NCBI GenBank assembly: GCA_017627255.1
Contig: JAGAHD010000029.1
Location: 1 to 49,686 of the forward strand
Length of the DNA stretch: 49,686 bases
Direction of reading: 5' to 3'
Source: Bacteroidales bacterium
GTDB lineage: Bacteria > Bacteroidota > Bacteroidia > Bacteroidales > UBA932
The position numbers and the translations under genes were made by a program. Below are positions 1 through 7,598 of this stretch, in pieces. The notes beneath the pieces were generated by a model. The model made no database searches. It was not told the DNA's origin and saw only the letters and a list, made by a program, of their open reading frames with translations. Position 1 is the first letter of the stretch; each line of letters starts with the position of its first letter.

Positions 1-596
1 CGGACAGCCTCCTTGTCAAGGGACTCATCCACACCACGGAGCACCTTCACATTGGTCACGCGGCCGTCAGCCTCCACAGTGAACTGCAGGGTAACGCGGC
101 CCTGGACGCCGTTCTCCTTGGCGATTTCCGGATACTGAAGCTTGGAGTTCACCCACTTGGAGAATTCGTTGGCATCACCACCGTTGAAAGACGGCTTCTG
201 CTCAACGAGTTGGAACGGAATGGCTTCCTCTTCCACTTCCTCCTCAACGACCTCGGCCTCCTTGTAGTCGAGAATCTCGACGCCGGTGTTGTCATCCTCA
301 AGGTTCATGAACATGTCATCATCCAGTTTGATGTCATCGTCCACGATGTCGATCTGGTCGGAAAGGACAGGGATGTTCGGGGCCTCGGGTGGCGGCGGAG
401 GGGTCTCATTCTGGATGGCGACCATTTCCTCTTCGACGAGGACCTGGGTGGTGTCTTCAAGAGCGGCAACGGCCTTCTCCTTGGAGGAGTACTCGAACGC
501 GCCCCACACCACGAGCAGCGCGAGGACAAGACCAATCTCCGTGAAAAGGAGTTTCTTGTTCTCAAGGCTGGCTTTAGGGCTTTTCTTGACTTCCAT
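1..596 (-). CDS. tonB: TonB energy transducer, 3' end beyond the window
   Basis: Periplasm-spanning TonB-family protein that passes proton-motive energy from ExbB/ExbD to outer-membrane TonB-dependent receptors. The ATG at 596 opens a protein with a short basic N-terminus, one membrane helix at about residues 17-36, an acidic/proline-rich linker (TPPPPPEAPNIP) and the start of the TonB C-terminal domain (SFNGGDANEFSKWVN, LQYPEIAKENGVQGRVTLQF, VKVLRGVDE). About 198 codons are visible; the final strands of the domain lie off the left edge. It is a close paralogue of the next gene (796-1485), with the same domain order and near-identical motifs, so the pair is probably a tandem duplication. The 199-base gap between them holds no gene; a degenerate -7 element (GATCTTTG on the minus strand, 629-636) may drive this copy separately. 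Confidence 0.93.
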   Translation of the reverse strand, partial: MEVKKSPKASLENKKLLFTEIGLVLALLVVWGAFEYSSKEKAVAALEDTTQVLVEEEMVAIQNETPPPPPEAPNIPVLSDQIDIVDDDIKLDDDMFMNLEDDNTGVEILDYKEAEVVEEEVEEEAIPFQLVEQKPSFNGGDANEFSKWVNSKLQYPEIAKENGVQGRVTLQFTVEADGRVTNVKVLRGVDESLDKEAV

Positions 597-795
597 ATTG
601 TTTGTGTTTAAAGTGTTTTTCTCAAGTGCAAAGATCGGCAGTTCTATTATTTCACGCAAATTATACCCGAAAAACAATCTCGCAGGTGCGCTTTTACAAC
701 TTATTATCTATCAGCATATTACGATTTTACAAAATATAAAGAATCTCGCAGACAGACAAAAACAGGTCGATGACCACCAAAAATCAGCCGTTCAC

Positions 796-1485
796 CTAAC
801 GCAATTGGAAGATGACAGGGAAGGTATACGTTACGTTGACAGCACGGTCTCGCTGCCTGCCCGGAGTCCATTTCGGAGAGCTGGAAACGACGCGCACCGC
901 CTCTTTGTCCAGCAGCTCATCCACCCCGCGAAGGACCTTTACGCCGAAAACATTCCCGTCGCTGCCGACAGTGAACTGAAGGGTGACACGGCCTTCAATC
1001 CCGTTCTCACGGGCAGTTTCCGGATACTGTAAACGCGCGTTTACCCATTGGGAAAAGGCGTTCGCATCCCCGCCGTTGAAAGACGGTTCCTGCTCTACGG
1101 CAATCCAGGGCAGGGTCTCTTCCTCCGCCGATTCTTCCACCACTTCCTGATACCGGTAATCAGCCGGGATCACAGGAAGTCCGTTCTCTTCCAGGCTCTG
1201 GAATTCGACATCCACCAGGACATCATCATCTACAATCAGCAAATCTTCCGACAGGAGAGGAAGTGCAGGAGCCTCAGGAGCGGGAGGCGGCGTGTCTACG
1301 ATAACCGGCATCACGTCGTCGTCCTCGGAAACACGGGTCGTGTTTTCCAGAAGGGCGACACCGCGGCTGGGTACAGCATATTCAAAGGCCCCGTAAACAG
1401 CCAGAAGCGCGAGGACCAATCCGGCTTCGGCCATGAGCAGCCTCTTGTCCTCGAGGCTCGCCCGCATGTTTTTCTTGGTTTCCAT
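796..1485 (-). CDS. tonB: TonB energy transducer (second tandem copy)
   Basis: Complete 229-residue TonB-family protein. A cytoplasmic N-terminus (METKKNMRASLEDKR) is followed by one membrane helix at about 18-36, a linker rich in Asp, Glu and Pro (TPPPAPEAPALP), and a C-terminal TonB domain from about residue 135 with SFNGGDANAFSQWVN, YPETARENGIEGRVTLQF and VKVLRGVDELLDKEAV. The end (VNVTYTFPVIFQLR) is the usual last strand of the family in Bacteroidota. A good promoter lies upstream (1515-1545). No exbB or exbD is visible nearby. Having two TonB proteins side by side suggests they serve different receptors, but nothing here shows which; the nearest receptor in the window is at 14607-17627. 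Confidence 0.96.
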   Translation of the reverse strand: METKKNMRASLEDKRLLMAEAGLVLALLAVYGAFEYAVPSRGVALLENTTRVSEDDDVMPVIVDTPPPAPEAPALPLLSEDLLIVDDDVLVDVEFQSLEENGLPVIPADYRYQEVVEESAEEETLPWIAVEQEPSFNGGDANAFSQWVNARLQYPETARENGIEGRVTLQFTVGSDGNVFGVKVLRGVDELLDKEAVRVVSSSPKWTPGRQRDRAVNVTYTFPVIFQLR

Positions 1486-1514
1486 CTTGCTTTGTTTTTA
1501 ATGGTTTACAGAAG

Positions 1515-1545
1515 CAAAGATAGCAGCTGAAAAACAGGATTTCAA
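1515..1545 (-). promoter_or_regulatory. Bacteroidota-type promoter for the second tonB
   Basis: On the minus strand TTG (1545-1543), a 20-base spacer and TATCTTTG (1522-1515) match the Bacteroidota housekeeping pattern TTTG-N19-TAnnTTTG. The predicted transcript begins about 20 bases before the tonB ATG at 1485. Confidence 0.7.
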
Positions 1546-1671
1546 TGACGGAACCCTGGGGAAATCTCTCCGGAAGACAGACAGAAAAAGCTGGGTATCA
1601 ACGAATTACACCGTAGTTCAATGAAATGTTGTTGCAAGAGGGAGGAAGAGTCTCGCAAAAATGGGAGAGGA

Positions 1672-3342
1672 CTATTTTTCCAGGCATGACAACAGGAAGG
1701 CGGCGTCCGGAGAACCGGAGCCTTTGATCCGTTCCTTGATCCGGTACAGGCGGTTATAGACGTAGGGTTTGTCCTTCTCGAGCAGCGTAGAAATCGTGGT
1801 ATTGGAAAAACCGGACAACGTGAAGGCATACAGGAGGAAGTCTTCTTCCCTCCATTTAGGGAAAGCGGCCCGCAGGCGCCGCATAACCCCGCCATAGCGC
1901 TCATCGAGCGACTGCTCCAGGTTTTTCTGGACCTTGGGATCGCTCCGAAGCCCCTCCACGATCGACTTGACCTCTTTCAGGATCTTCGGCTGCAGACTGG
2001 ACGTCCCTTCATATACATAATACTGCTCGCACAGGCGGTCCAGGGCATCCAGTCCCCCCAGCGGCTGCACGGATTTCGCGGAAGGAACTTTCGCCTGAAG
2101 GTCAGACACCTTGGACTGGAGATCCTCCGCAATGGACATATACCGTTCCGTTTCGGCCTGCTCTTCCTCCAGAAGCCGCAGGTTCTGGAGACGACGTGCC
2201 CGGAAGAACCAGAACAGGGTAGCCAGGATGGCGAGGAACAGGATGACGAGGGCGGCCAGGCGCATACGGGACGCCCGCAGCCGGGCTCTTTCCAGTGCTT
2301 CCTGTTCCCGCAGGTAGTCCATCTGGGAGACGACGGCCGCATTCCACCGGTACTGCGTCTGTCGAAGCTGCTGATGCTGGAGGACTTTTTCCAGGGCTTC
2401 CAGCGCAAGAGTCGTATTTCCCTCGGAAGAAAAGACCTGATACTCATGAAGATGAAGTTCCTCCAACTCTTCAGGTGTCTCCGCTTTGCGACGGGCCTCA
2501 CCGAGCCAGAAAGCCGCCTCCGGCCGATTTTTCAGAATGGCAAACGCGTAGGCGAAAACCCCCATGTCGCCGCAGGAGAGGGGATAGCCGAGCTCGTGGG
2601 AGACCCGCCCGAGCGACTCAATGGCAAAGTCGGCGTTTTCCTCCGTGGCCGCCCGTTCCAGGCGCATGGACGCATAGGATTCAAGGGTCCGCACCTCATT
2701 GAGCGTATCTTTTGCCTCGTGGGAATAATACAAGGCATTCCAATACGCGGATTCGGCATCATCATACCGCCGGGCCCGGTGGAATGCTTGAGCATATTCC
2801 AGCAGAAGCGTACGGGAAAGGGTGGCATCGCCTGTCGCCAGGGCGTCCTTCATCGCCTGGTCCAGGTTGCGGATGGCCGCCAGCGACGACCCTCCCTGTT
2901 CATGGATCCGGGCCAGCAGGCGGTGGGTCTGGCAAAGGACAACGTGGTCCTGCAGCCGGCGGGCCGCCCGTTCGGCTTTGAGCAGGCTGACGATGGCTCC
3001 GCCGGGGTTGCCTGCGGCCTGCTGCGTCTTTCCCAGCAGGAACTGGGCCTGCATCTGCTTTTCCACCGGGCCCTTCCGGTCATAATAGGCGGCCGCCTGG
3101 CCCAGATTCTCCTCAAGGGAGGTATTGGCATAAGAATAATAAGCCTGAAAAGCCCGGGCATACAGCAGGTCGTAGGCCGAGCGGTCTGCCTCGTTCATCC
3201 GGGGCCGTTCCATGCCTTCCAGGACGGTCAGGACACTGTCGGGGCGGGTTTCCACCGCCGTTTCCAGGCGGTGGAACTGGCGACTCTCCCGTCCGCAGCA
3301 GACGGCGAGAGGCAGAAGGAGATATGCGGCCCAGCGTTTCAC
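1672..3342 (-). CDS. TPR membrane regulator with C-terminal helix-turn-helix-like domain
   Basis: A 556-residue protein of the Bacteroidota type combining exported TPR repeats with an intracellular putative DNA-binding tail. The N-terminus is a signal peptide with a lipobox-like end (LLLPLAVCCGRE), so it may be lipidated. Helical TPR-like repeats fill about residues 25-345, a membrane helix (AALVILFLAILATLFWFF) lies near 365-385, then a coiled coil (LLEEEQAETERY) and a C-terminal domain with a helix-turn-helix-like stretch (FTLSGFSNTTISTLLEKDK, then YVYNRLYRIKERI). By inference it senses something in the envelope and acts on transcription; targets are unknown. The only reasonable start is GTG at 3342, four bases after a TATATTTG element, so the mRNA may be nearly leaderless. 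A diverged relative sits at 42003-43673. The two tonB genes follow on the same strand but have their own promoter. Confidence 0.82.
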   Translation of the reverse strand: MKRWAAYLLLPLAVCCGRESRQFHRLETAVETRPDSVLTVLEGMERPRMNEADRSAYDLLYARAFQAYYSYANTSLEENLGQAAAYYDRKGPVEKQMQAQFLLGKTQQAAGNPGGAIVSLLKAERAARRLQDHVVLCQTHRLLARIHEQGGSSLAAIRNLDQAMKDALATGDATLSRTLLLEYAQAFHRARRYDDAESAYWNALYYSHEAKDTLNEVRTLESYASMRLERAATEENADFAIESLGRVSHELGYPLSCGDMGVFAYAFAILKNRPEAAFWLGEARRKAETPEELEELHLHEYQVFSSEGNTTLALEALEKVLQHQQLRQTQYRWNAAVVSQMDYLREQEALERARLRASRMRLAALVILFLAILATLFWFFRARRLQNLRLLEEEQAETERYMSIAEDLQSKVSDLQAKVPSAKSVQPLGGLDALDRLCEQYYVYEGTSSLQPKILKEVKSIVEGLRSDPKVQKNLEQSLDERYGGVMRRLRAAFPKWREEDFLLYAFTLSGFSNTTISTLLEKDKPYVYNRLYRIKERIKGSGSPDAAFLLSCLEK

Positions 3343-3346
3343 TTTG

Positions 3347-3354
3347 CAAATATA
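3347..3354 (-). promoter_or_regulatory. -7 element for the TPR regulator
   Basis: TATATTTG on the minus strand matches TAnnTTTG and ends only four bases before the GTG start at 3342. It abuts the U-run of the glyS terminator (3357-3389), so termination of glyS and initiation of this gene share about 40 bases. No clear -33 TTTG is visible. Confidence 0.5.
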
Positions 3355-3356
3355 AT

Positions 3357-3389
3357 AAAAAACCCGCGCCGGAAATATCCCGGCACGGG
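3357..3389 (-). terminator. Rho-independent terminator of glyS
   Basis: Read on the minus strand, a 10-base stem with one mismatch (CCCGTGCCGG with CCGGCGCGGG), a seven-base loop and then six U residues. It starts about 20 bases after the glyS stop codon at 3411. Confidence 0.88.
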
Positions 3390-3410
3390 CATTCTGCAGG
3401 CAAGCGTCCG

Positions 3411-4952
3411 CTACAGGTTTCTGAGCAGATTCGTCAGGGAAACCTTCTTGTCGATCAGGGAACGAAGGTCCTCGATCTTCACGCGCTCCTGGGTCATCGT
3501 GTCGCGGTCCCGGACCGTCACCGTTCCGTCGGTCAGGGAATCGTGGTCGACCGTCACGCAGAACGGCGTACCGATCGCATCCTGACGGCGGTAGCGTTTG
3601 CCGATAGAGTCTTTTTCATCGTACTGGTAGGAGAAGTCGTACTTGAGTTCGTCCACCACTTTCTGGGCCAGTTCCGGCAGCCCATCCTTCTTGACGAGCG
3701 GCATGACGGCAACCTTGATCGGAGCGAGCGGGGCGGGAATCTTCATGACGACGCGTTCCTCCCCATTCTCAAGCTTCTCGACGGTGTACGCATGCGACAA
3801 GACAGCCAGGCACATGCGGTCGACGCCGATGGAGGTCTCCACGCAGTAAGGAACGTAGCTTTCACCCGTTTCAGGATCGAAATACTGAATCTTCTTGCCG
3901 GAGAGCTTCTGGTGATTGCCGAGGTCGAAATCCGTACGGCTGTGGATGCCTTCCAGCTCCTTGAATCCGAACGGGAAATTGAATTCGATATCCGTGGCGG
4001 CATTGGCGTAGTGAGCCAGTTTCTCATGGTCATGGAACCGGTAATTCTCGGCGCCCATCCCCAGGTTTACATGCCATTTCATACGGTTTTCCTTCCATTT
4101 GGCAAACCATTCCATCTCCGTGCCCGGCTTGCAGAAGAATTCCATCTCCATCTGTTCGAACTCGCGCATGCGGAAAATGAACTGGCGGGCGACAATCTCG
4201 TTGCGGAAAGCCTTGCCGATCTGGGCAATGCCGAAAGGAATCTTCATGCGGCCCGTCTTCTGGACATTGAGGTATTCCACGAAAATACCCTGGGCGGTTT
4301 CCGGACGGAGATAGATCTTGTCCAAGTCCGGATTTCCGGTGGATCCCATCGTCGTAGAGAACATGAGGTTGAACTGGCGGACATCCGTCCAGTTGGAGGT
4401 TCCGGAAATCGGGCAGACGATGCCGCAGTCAACGATGATCTGCTTGTATTCGGCCAGGTCGTTGGTCTCTTCCGCTTTCAGGTAGCGGCCGTGGACCTCG
4501 TCGTATTTCGCCTTTTCACGAAGCACGTTGGGATTCGTGGCGCGAAACTGCTCCTCATTGAAACTGTCGCCGAATTTCTTGCGGCCCTTGGCAACCTCCT
4601 TGTTCATTTTCTCTTCGATCTTGGCCAGGTAGTCCTCGATAAGGACATCGGCACGGTACCGCTTCTTTGAGTCCCGGTTGTCAATAAGCGGATCGTTGAA
4701 CGCGGCCACATGCCCGGATGCGACCCAGGTCTTGGGGTGCATGAATACGCAGGAATCGATGCCGACGATATTCTCGTTGAGGCGGGTCATGGCTTCCCAC
4801 CAATAATTCTTGATGTTGTTTTTCAGCTGGACACCCATCTGGCCATAGTCGTAAACGGCAGCCAGACCGTCATAAATCTCGCTGGAGGGGAAAATAAAAC
4901 CGTACTCCTTGCAGTGGGCAACCAGTACCTTGAAAAGTTCTTCCTGTGTCAT
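3411..4952 (-). CDS. glyS: Glycyl-tRNA synthetase, single-chain dimeric type
   Basis: Charges tRNA-Gly with glycine in the cytoplasm. At 513 residues it is the alpha2 (archaeal/eukaryotic-like) form rather than the alpha2beta2 GlyQ/GlyS form, as usual in Bacteroidota. Class II features are visible: the N-terminal block with GLAAVYDYGQMGVQLKNN, motif 2 in GIAQIGKAFRNEI followed by REFEQMEMEFFC, and motif 3 in SIGVDRMCLAVL. The C-terminal anticodon-binding region (APIKVAVMPLVKKDGLPE) ends in VSLTNLLRNL. Transcribed alone: a TAAATTTG element precedes it (4987-4994) and a strong terminator follows (3357-3389). Confidence 0.97.
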   Translation of the reverse strand: MTQEELFKVLVAHCKEYGFIFPSSEIYDGLAAVYDYGQMGVQLKNNIKNYWWEAMTRLNENIVGIDSCVFMHPKTWVASGHVAAFNDPLIDNRDSKKRYRADVLIEDYLAKIEEKMNKEVAKGRKKFGDSFNEEQFRATNPNVLREKAKYDEVHGRYLKAEETNDLAEYKQIIVDCGIVCPISGTSNWTDVRQFNLMFSTTMGSTGNPDLDKIYLRPETAQGIFVEYLNVQKTGRMKIPFGIAQIGKAFRNEIVARQFIFRMREFEQMEMEFFCKPGTEMEWFAKWKENRMKWHVNLGMGAENYRFHDHEKLAHYANAATDIEFNFPFGFKELEGIHSRTDFDLGNHQKLSGKKIQYFDPETGESYVPYCVETSIGVDRMCLAVLSHAYTVEKLENGEERVVMKIPAPLAPIKVAVMPLVKKDGLPELAQKVVDELKYDFSYQYDEKDSIGKRYRRQDAIGTPFCVTVDHDSLTDGTVTVRDRDTMTQERVKIEDLRSLIDKKVSLTNLLRNL

Positions 4953-4986
4953 ATCTCGTTAGTTCTTGTAATTATCAGAAAGGATG

Positions 4987-4994
4987 CAAATTTA
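4987..4994 (-). promoter_or_regulatory. -7 element for glyS
   Basis: TAAATTTG on the minus strand, about 35 bases upstream of the glyS ATG at 4952, matches TAnnTTTG. It overlaps the 3' end of folK. No clear -33 element is seen. Confidence 0.5.
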
Positions 4995-5474
4995 CATAAA
5001 TAATTCCGGAAATGCCGATTTCAGTGATGGTTTTGCGATTTCCCGCAAAGGAATCTTGACGAAATCTCGTTTGGCGATTAGTGGGTGCGGAACTATAAGT
5101 TCCTCTGTTTCAATATGTTCTAACCCATAAAACAAGATATCAATATCTATCGGGCGGTTATGGTATACCCGTTTTCCCGCTTCATCGGTATCCTTGTCTT
5201 CCACGCGCCCGAGAGCGTGTTCAATCTCCTTGCAGGCCCGCAGGATTTCCAGTCCGTGCTCCTCGGGTGTCCCCTTCCGATATAGCCGGTACAGGACACA
5301 GGCGTTCAGGAACCGGTTGCCCTGAAAGCCCCAGGCGTCCGTTTCAATCACGTGGGAAAGAGACGTATACCGGGTTCCGAAAGCCGCGTTCATCCGCTCC
5401 AGCGCCGTCTCGATATGGCGGAGCCGGTTGCCCAGGTTGCTTCCGAGGCCGAAATATACGTTTACAAAGGTCAT
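4992..5474 (-). CDS. folK: 6-hydroxymethyl-7,8-dihydropterin pyrophosphokinase (HPPK)
   Basis: Transfers pyrophosphate from ATP to 6-hydroxymethyl-dihydropterin, the step before dihydropteroate synthase in folate synthesis. The 160-residue protein has the family's opening (YFGLGSNLGNR), the central ETDAWGFQGNRFLNAC and the metal/ATP-binding signature NRPIDIDILFYG, then PHPLIAKRDFVKIPLREI. It starts three bases after the sufT stop and is the last gene of sufS-sufE-sufT-folK. No other folate gene lies in the window, so its place behind the Fe-S genes looks like positional rather than pathway linkage. Confidence 0.95.
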   Translation of the reverse strand: MTFVNVYFGLGSNLGNRLRHIETALERMNAAFGTRYTSLSHVIETDAWGFQGNRFLNACVLYRLYRKGTPEEHGLEILRACKEIEHALGRVEDKDTDEAGKRVYHNRPIDIDILFYGLEHIETEELIVPHPLIAKRDFVKIPLREIAKPSLKSAFPELFM

Positions 5475-5477
5475 CCG

Positions 5478-5894
5478 CTACAGTTTGCCGTAGTCGTCCT
5501 CCTCATAGTCCAGCCCCAGTTCCACCCGGGCCTCCTCGGAGAGCATGCTCCGGTCCCAGACCGGGTCGAACGTAAGCTCAATATTGCACTTCGTCACACC
5601 CGGTACCCGCACAACATTCTCCTGGACTTCCTGAAGCACTTCATCGGCCATCGGGCAGTTCGGTGCCGTAAAAGTCATCACGATGGACACTTCGCGCTGC
5701 TTGTTGATATTCAGTTCATACACCAGGCCGAGGTCATAGATGTTGACCGGGATTTCCGGGTCATAGACCTGTTTGAGTGCCAGGATGACATCCGAATACA
5801 GCGGCTGAAGTTCCTTCACGTCCGCCGCGGTCAACACGCTTTCTTTTTGCTGTTCGTCTCCCACTTTCAGTCTCTTTTTGATTCGTTCAAACAT
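5478..5894 (-). CDS. sufT: SufT-like MIP18/DUF59 family Fe-S maturation protein
   Basis: Small DUF59 protein of about 138 residues, thought to help transfer or mature Fe-S clusters. Core signatures are visible: ALKQVYDPEIPVNIYDLGLV, the conserved cysteine in TFTAPNCPMADEVLQEV, and the C-terminal ELTFDPVWDRSMLSEEARVELGL typical of SufT. ATG at 5894 (MFERIKKRLK) is preferred; an in-frame ATG four codons earlier at 5906 is also possible. Either start overlaps the 3' end of sufE (stop at 5887), implying translational coupling. The gene order with sufS and sufE supports the assignment. Confidence 0.9.
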   Translation of the reverse strand: MFERIKKRLKVGDEQQKESVLTAADVKELQPLYSDVILALKQVYDPEIPVNIYDLGLVYELNINKQREVSIVMTFTAPNCPMADEVLQEVQENVVRVPGVTKCNIELTFDPVWDRSMLSEEARVELGLDYEEDDYGKL

Positions 5895-6297
5895 GTGTTT
5901 CCGCAATCTGGCGAATGGTCCGGATCATGGACACCAGGCCGTTCGCACGCGTCGGAGACAAGTTTTCCTTCAGGCCGATCCGGTCGATGAAGGAGAAATC
6001 ATCGTCCGCAATTTCCCGCGGCGTCCGGCCGGAATACACGCCGATCAACAGGGAGATGATGCCCTTGGTGATGATGGCGTCGCTGTCCGCCGTAAAGTAA
6101 AGCCGGCCATCCTCCAGGCGCCAGTCCAGCCAGACACGGGATTGGCACCCCTTGATCAGGTGCTCTTCCGTCCTGGCATTTTCATCATAACTGTCCAAGT
6201 TCTTTCCGAGTTCGATGAGATACTCGTACTTGTCCAGCCACTCGTCATACATCGAAAATTCTTCGATGACGTCCTGTTTCTTTTCTTCCAAACTCAT
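5887..6297 (-). CDS. sufE: Cysteine desulfuration protein SufE
   Basis: Accepts persulfide sulfur from SufS and passes it to the Fe-S scaffold. The 136-residue protein has the diagnostic acceptor loop IKGCQSRVWLD with Cys51, and the downstream SDAIITKGIISLLIGVYSG and SPTRANGLVSMI of the family. Its ATG overlaps the sufS stop in an ATGA arrangement (6294-6297), so it is coupled to its enzymatic partner. Length and motif positions are normal for SufE. Confidence 0.96.
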   Translation of the reverse strand: MSLEEKKQDVIEEFSMYDEWLDKYEYLIELGKNLDSYDENARTEEHLIKGCQSRVWLDWRLEDGRLYFTADSDAIITKGIISLLIGVYSGRTPREIADDDFSFIDRIGLKENLSPTRANGLVSMIRTIRQIAETHV

Positions 6298-7520
6298 AGC
6301 AGCATGTCCATGGCTTTATGCAGGGAACGGAGGAAATACTCCGCCTCTTCCAGTGTATTATATGGGGCGAAGGAGGCGCGCAGCATGCCGGTCACCCCGA
6401 AACGATCCATCAACGGCTCGGCACACATCTGGCCGGACCGGACGGCAACGCCCATCTTATCCAAAATCAACGCCAAATCTTCGTGGTGGGCCCCCTCCAC
6501 ACAGAAGGAGAACAGGGGAATCTTCTTTTCCGTTCTACGTGGAACGCCGAAAAGACGGATACGCGAATCCGACTGGAGGGCGGACAACACCGTCTCCATA
6601 ACCGCTGCCTGGTACTGCATCAGTTCCACGTCATTCTGCACCTCCCGTAACAGAGTCATGGCCGGACGCAGGGTCGGGATTGCATTGAAATTCTGGGTCC
6701 CGGCTTCAAACTTGCCGGGAACTGGAGCGTAGGTCGTTCCGCAGAAACGGACCCTGTCGATCATTTCGCCACCGCCCATATACGGAGGCATCGCCTCAAG
6801 CCATTTCTTCTTGCCATAGAGGACACCGGTTCCTGTCGCGGCGAAAAGTTTGTGTCCGGAGAACACATAGAAATCGCAATCCAGGTCCTGGACATCGACC
6901 GGAGCATGGACGCACCCCTGCGCACCGTCCACCAGGACAGGAACGTCATTTTCATGGCAAATCCGTACGATTTCCTTTACAGGGTTAACAAGCCCTAACA
7001 CGTTGGAAATCTGAGAGATAGCAACAATTTTGGTGCGCTGAGAAATCAATTTTCGGAGGCTATCCACCTCCAGCACGCCCATTTCGTCAATGTCAAGGAC
7101 TTTCAGGACGGCTTTTTTCCGTTCGCAAAGCATTTGCCAAGGAACGATGTTGGAGTGGTGCTCCGAGACGGAAACAATGATTTCGTCCCCTTCTTTCACA
7201 AACGCCTCCCCGAAGCAGAAAGCAACCAAGTTGATCGATTGCGTCGTTCCCGAAGTAAACACGATCTCTTCCCGGGCAGCGGCATGAAGAAAATCCCGGA
7301 CCGCATCCCGGGTCATTTCATACTGCTCTGTCGCTTCAACGGCACGGCAATGGACCGCTCGGTGAATATTGGCGTTCGCATGAGCCGACAGAGTATCCCA
7401 CAGGTCGAATACGGAACGAGGCCGCTGCGTCGTGGCAGCGTTGTCCAGATAGACAAGCGGCTTTCCGTAAACGGAATCCGCAAGTGCGGGAAACTGATTT
7501 CTAAGCTCTTGTACCGTCAT
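6294..7520 (-). CDS. sufS: Cysteine desulfurase SufS
   Basis: PLP enzyme that strips sulfur from cysteine for Fe-S cluster assembly. From ATG 7520 (MTVQELRNQFPALAD) the protein is 408 residues, normal for group II desulfurases. Visible features are LVYLDNAATTQRP near the start, the PLP lysine K224 in SGHKLFAATGTGVLYG, and the catalytic cysteine C366 in RSGQMCAEPL. The reading frame stays open to 7748, but that extension runs over the ruvA promoter and start and has no family similarity. sufBCD, commonly upstream of sufS in Bacteroidota, is absent here; ruvA diverges instead. A parS-like site lies inside this gene at 6531-6546. Confidence 0.96.
   Translation of the reverse strand: MTVQELRNQFPALADSVYGKPLVYLDNAATTQRPRSVFDLWDTLSAHANANIHRAVHCRAVEATEQYEMTRDAVRDFLHAAAREEIVFTSGTTQSINLVAFCFGEAFVKEGDEIIVSVSEHHSNIVPWQMLCERKKAVLKVLDIDEMGVLEVDSLRKLISQRTKIVAISQISNVLGLVNPVKEIVRICHENDVPVLVDGAQGCVHAPVDVQDLDCDFYVFSGHKLFAATGTGVLYGKKKWLEAMPPYMGGGEMIDRVRFCGTTYAPVPGKFEAGTQNFNAIPTLRPAMTLLREVQNDVELMQYQAAVMETVLSALQSDSRIRLFGVPRRTEKKIPLFSFCVEGAHHEDLALILDKMGVAVRSGQMCAEPLMDRFGVTGMLRASFAPYNTLEEAEYFLRSLHKAMDMLL
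6531..6546. other. parS-like ParB-binding site 1
   Basis: CGTTCTACGTGGAACG inside sufS. Its inner 14 bases match the palindrome GTTCCACGTGGAAC, the known parS core in Myxococcus and close to the Bacillus site, at 13 positions. It is the weakest of three such sites within 2 kb. Confidence 0.55.
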
Positions 7521-7563
7521 TCCTTTCCATCTTTTCCGTCCGGCATTCTCTACCGCGCGGTGC

Positions 7564-7594
7564 TTTGATAATTCTGCAAATTTACATAATTTTG
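7564..7594 (+). promoter_or_regulatory. Promoter for ruvA
   Basis: TTTG (7564-7567), 19 bases, then TAATTTTG (7587-7594): an exact fit to the Bacteroidota TTTG-N19-TAnnTTTG pattern. The -7 element ends four bases before the ruvA ATG at 7599, so the transcript would be leaderless or nearly so. Confidence 0.75.
7577..7584 (-). promoter_or_regulatory. -7 element for the suf-folK operon
   Basis: TAAATTTG on the minus strand, interleaved with the ruvA promoter and about 57 bases before the sufS ATG at 7520. No good -33 TTTG is seen at the right distance, so the call rests on the -7 match and position. Confidence 0.45.
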
Positions 7595-7598
7595 CGAT

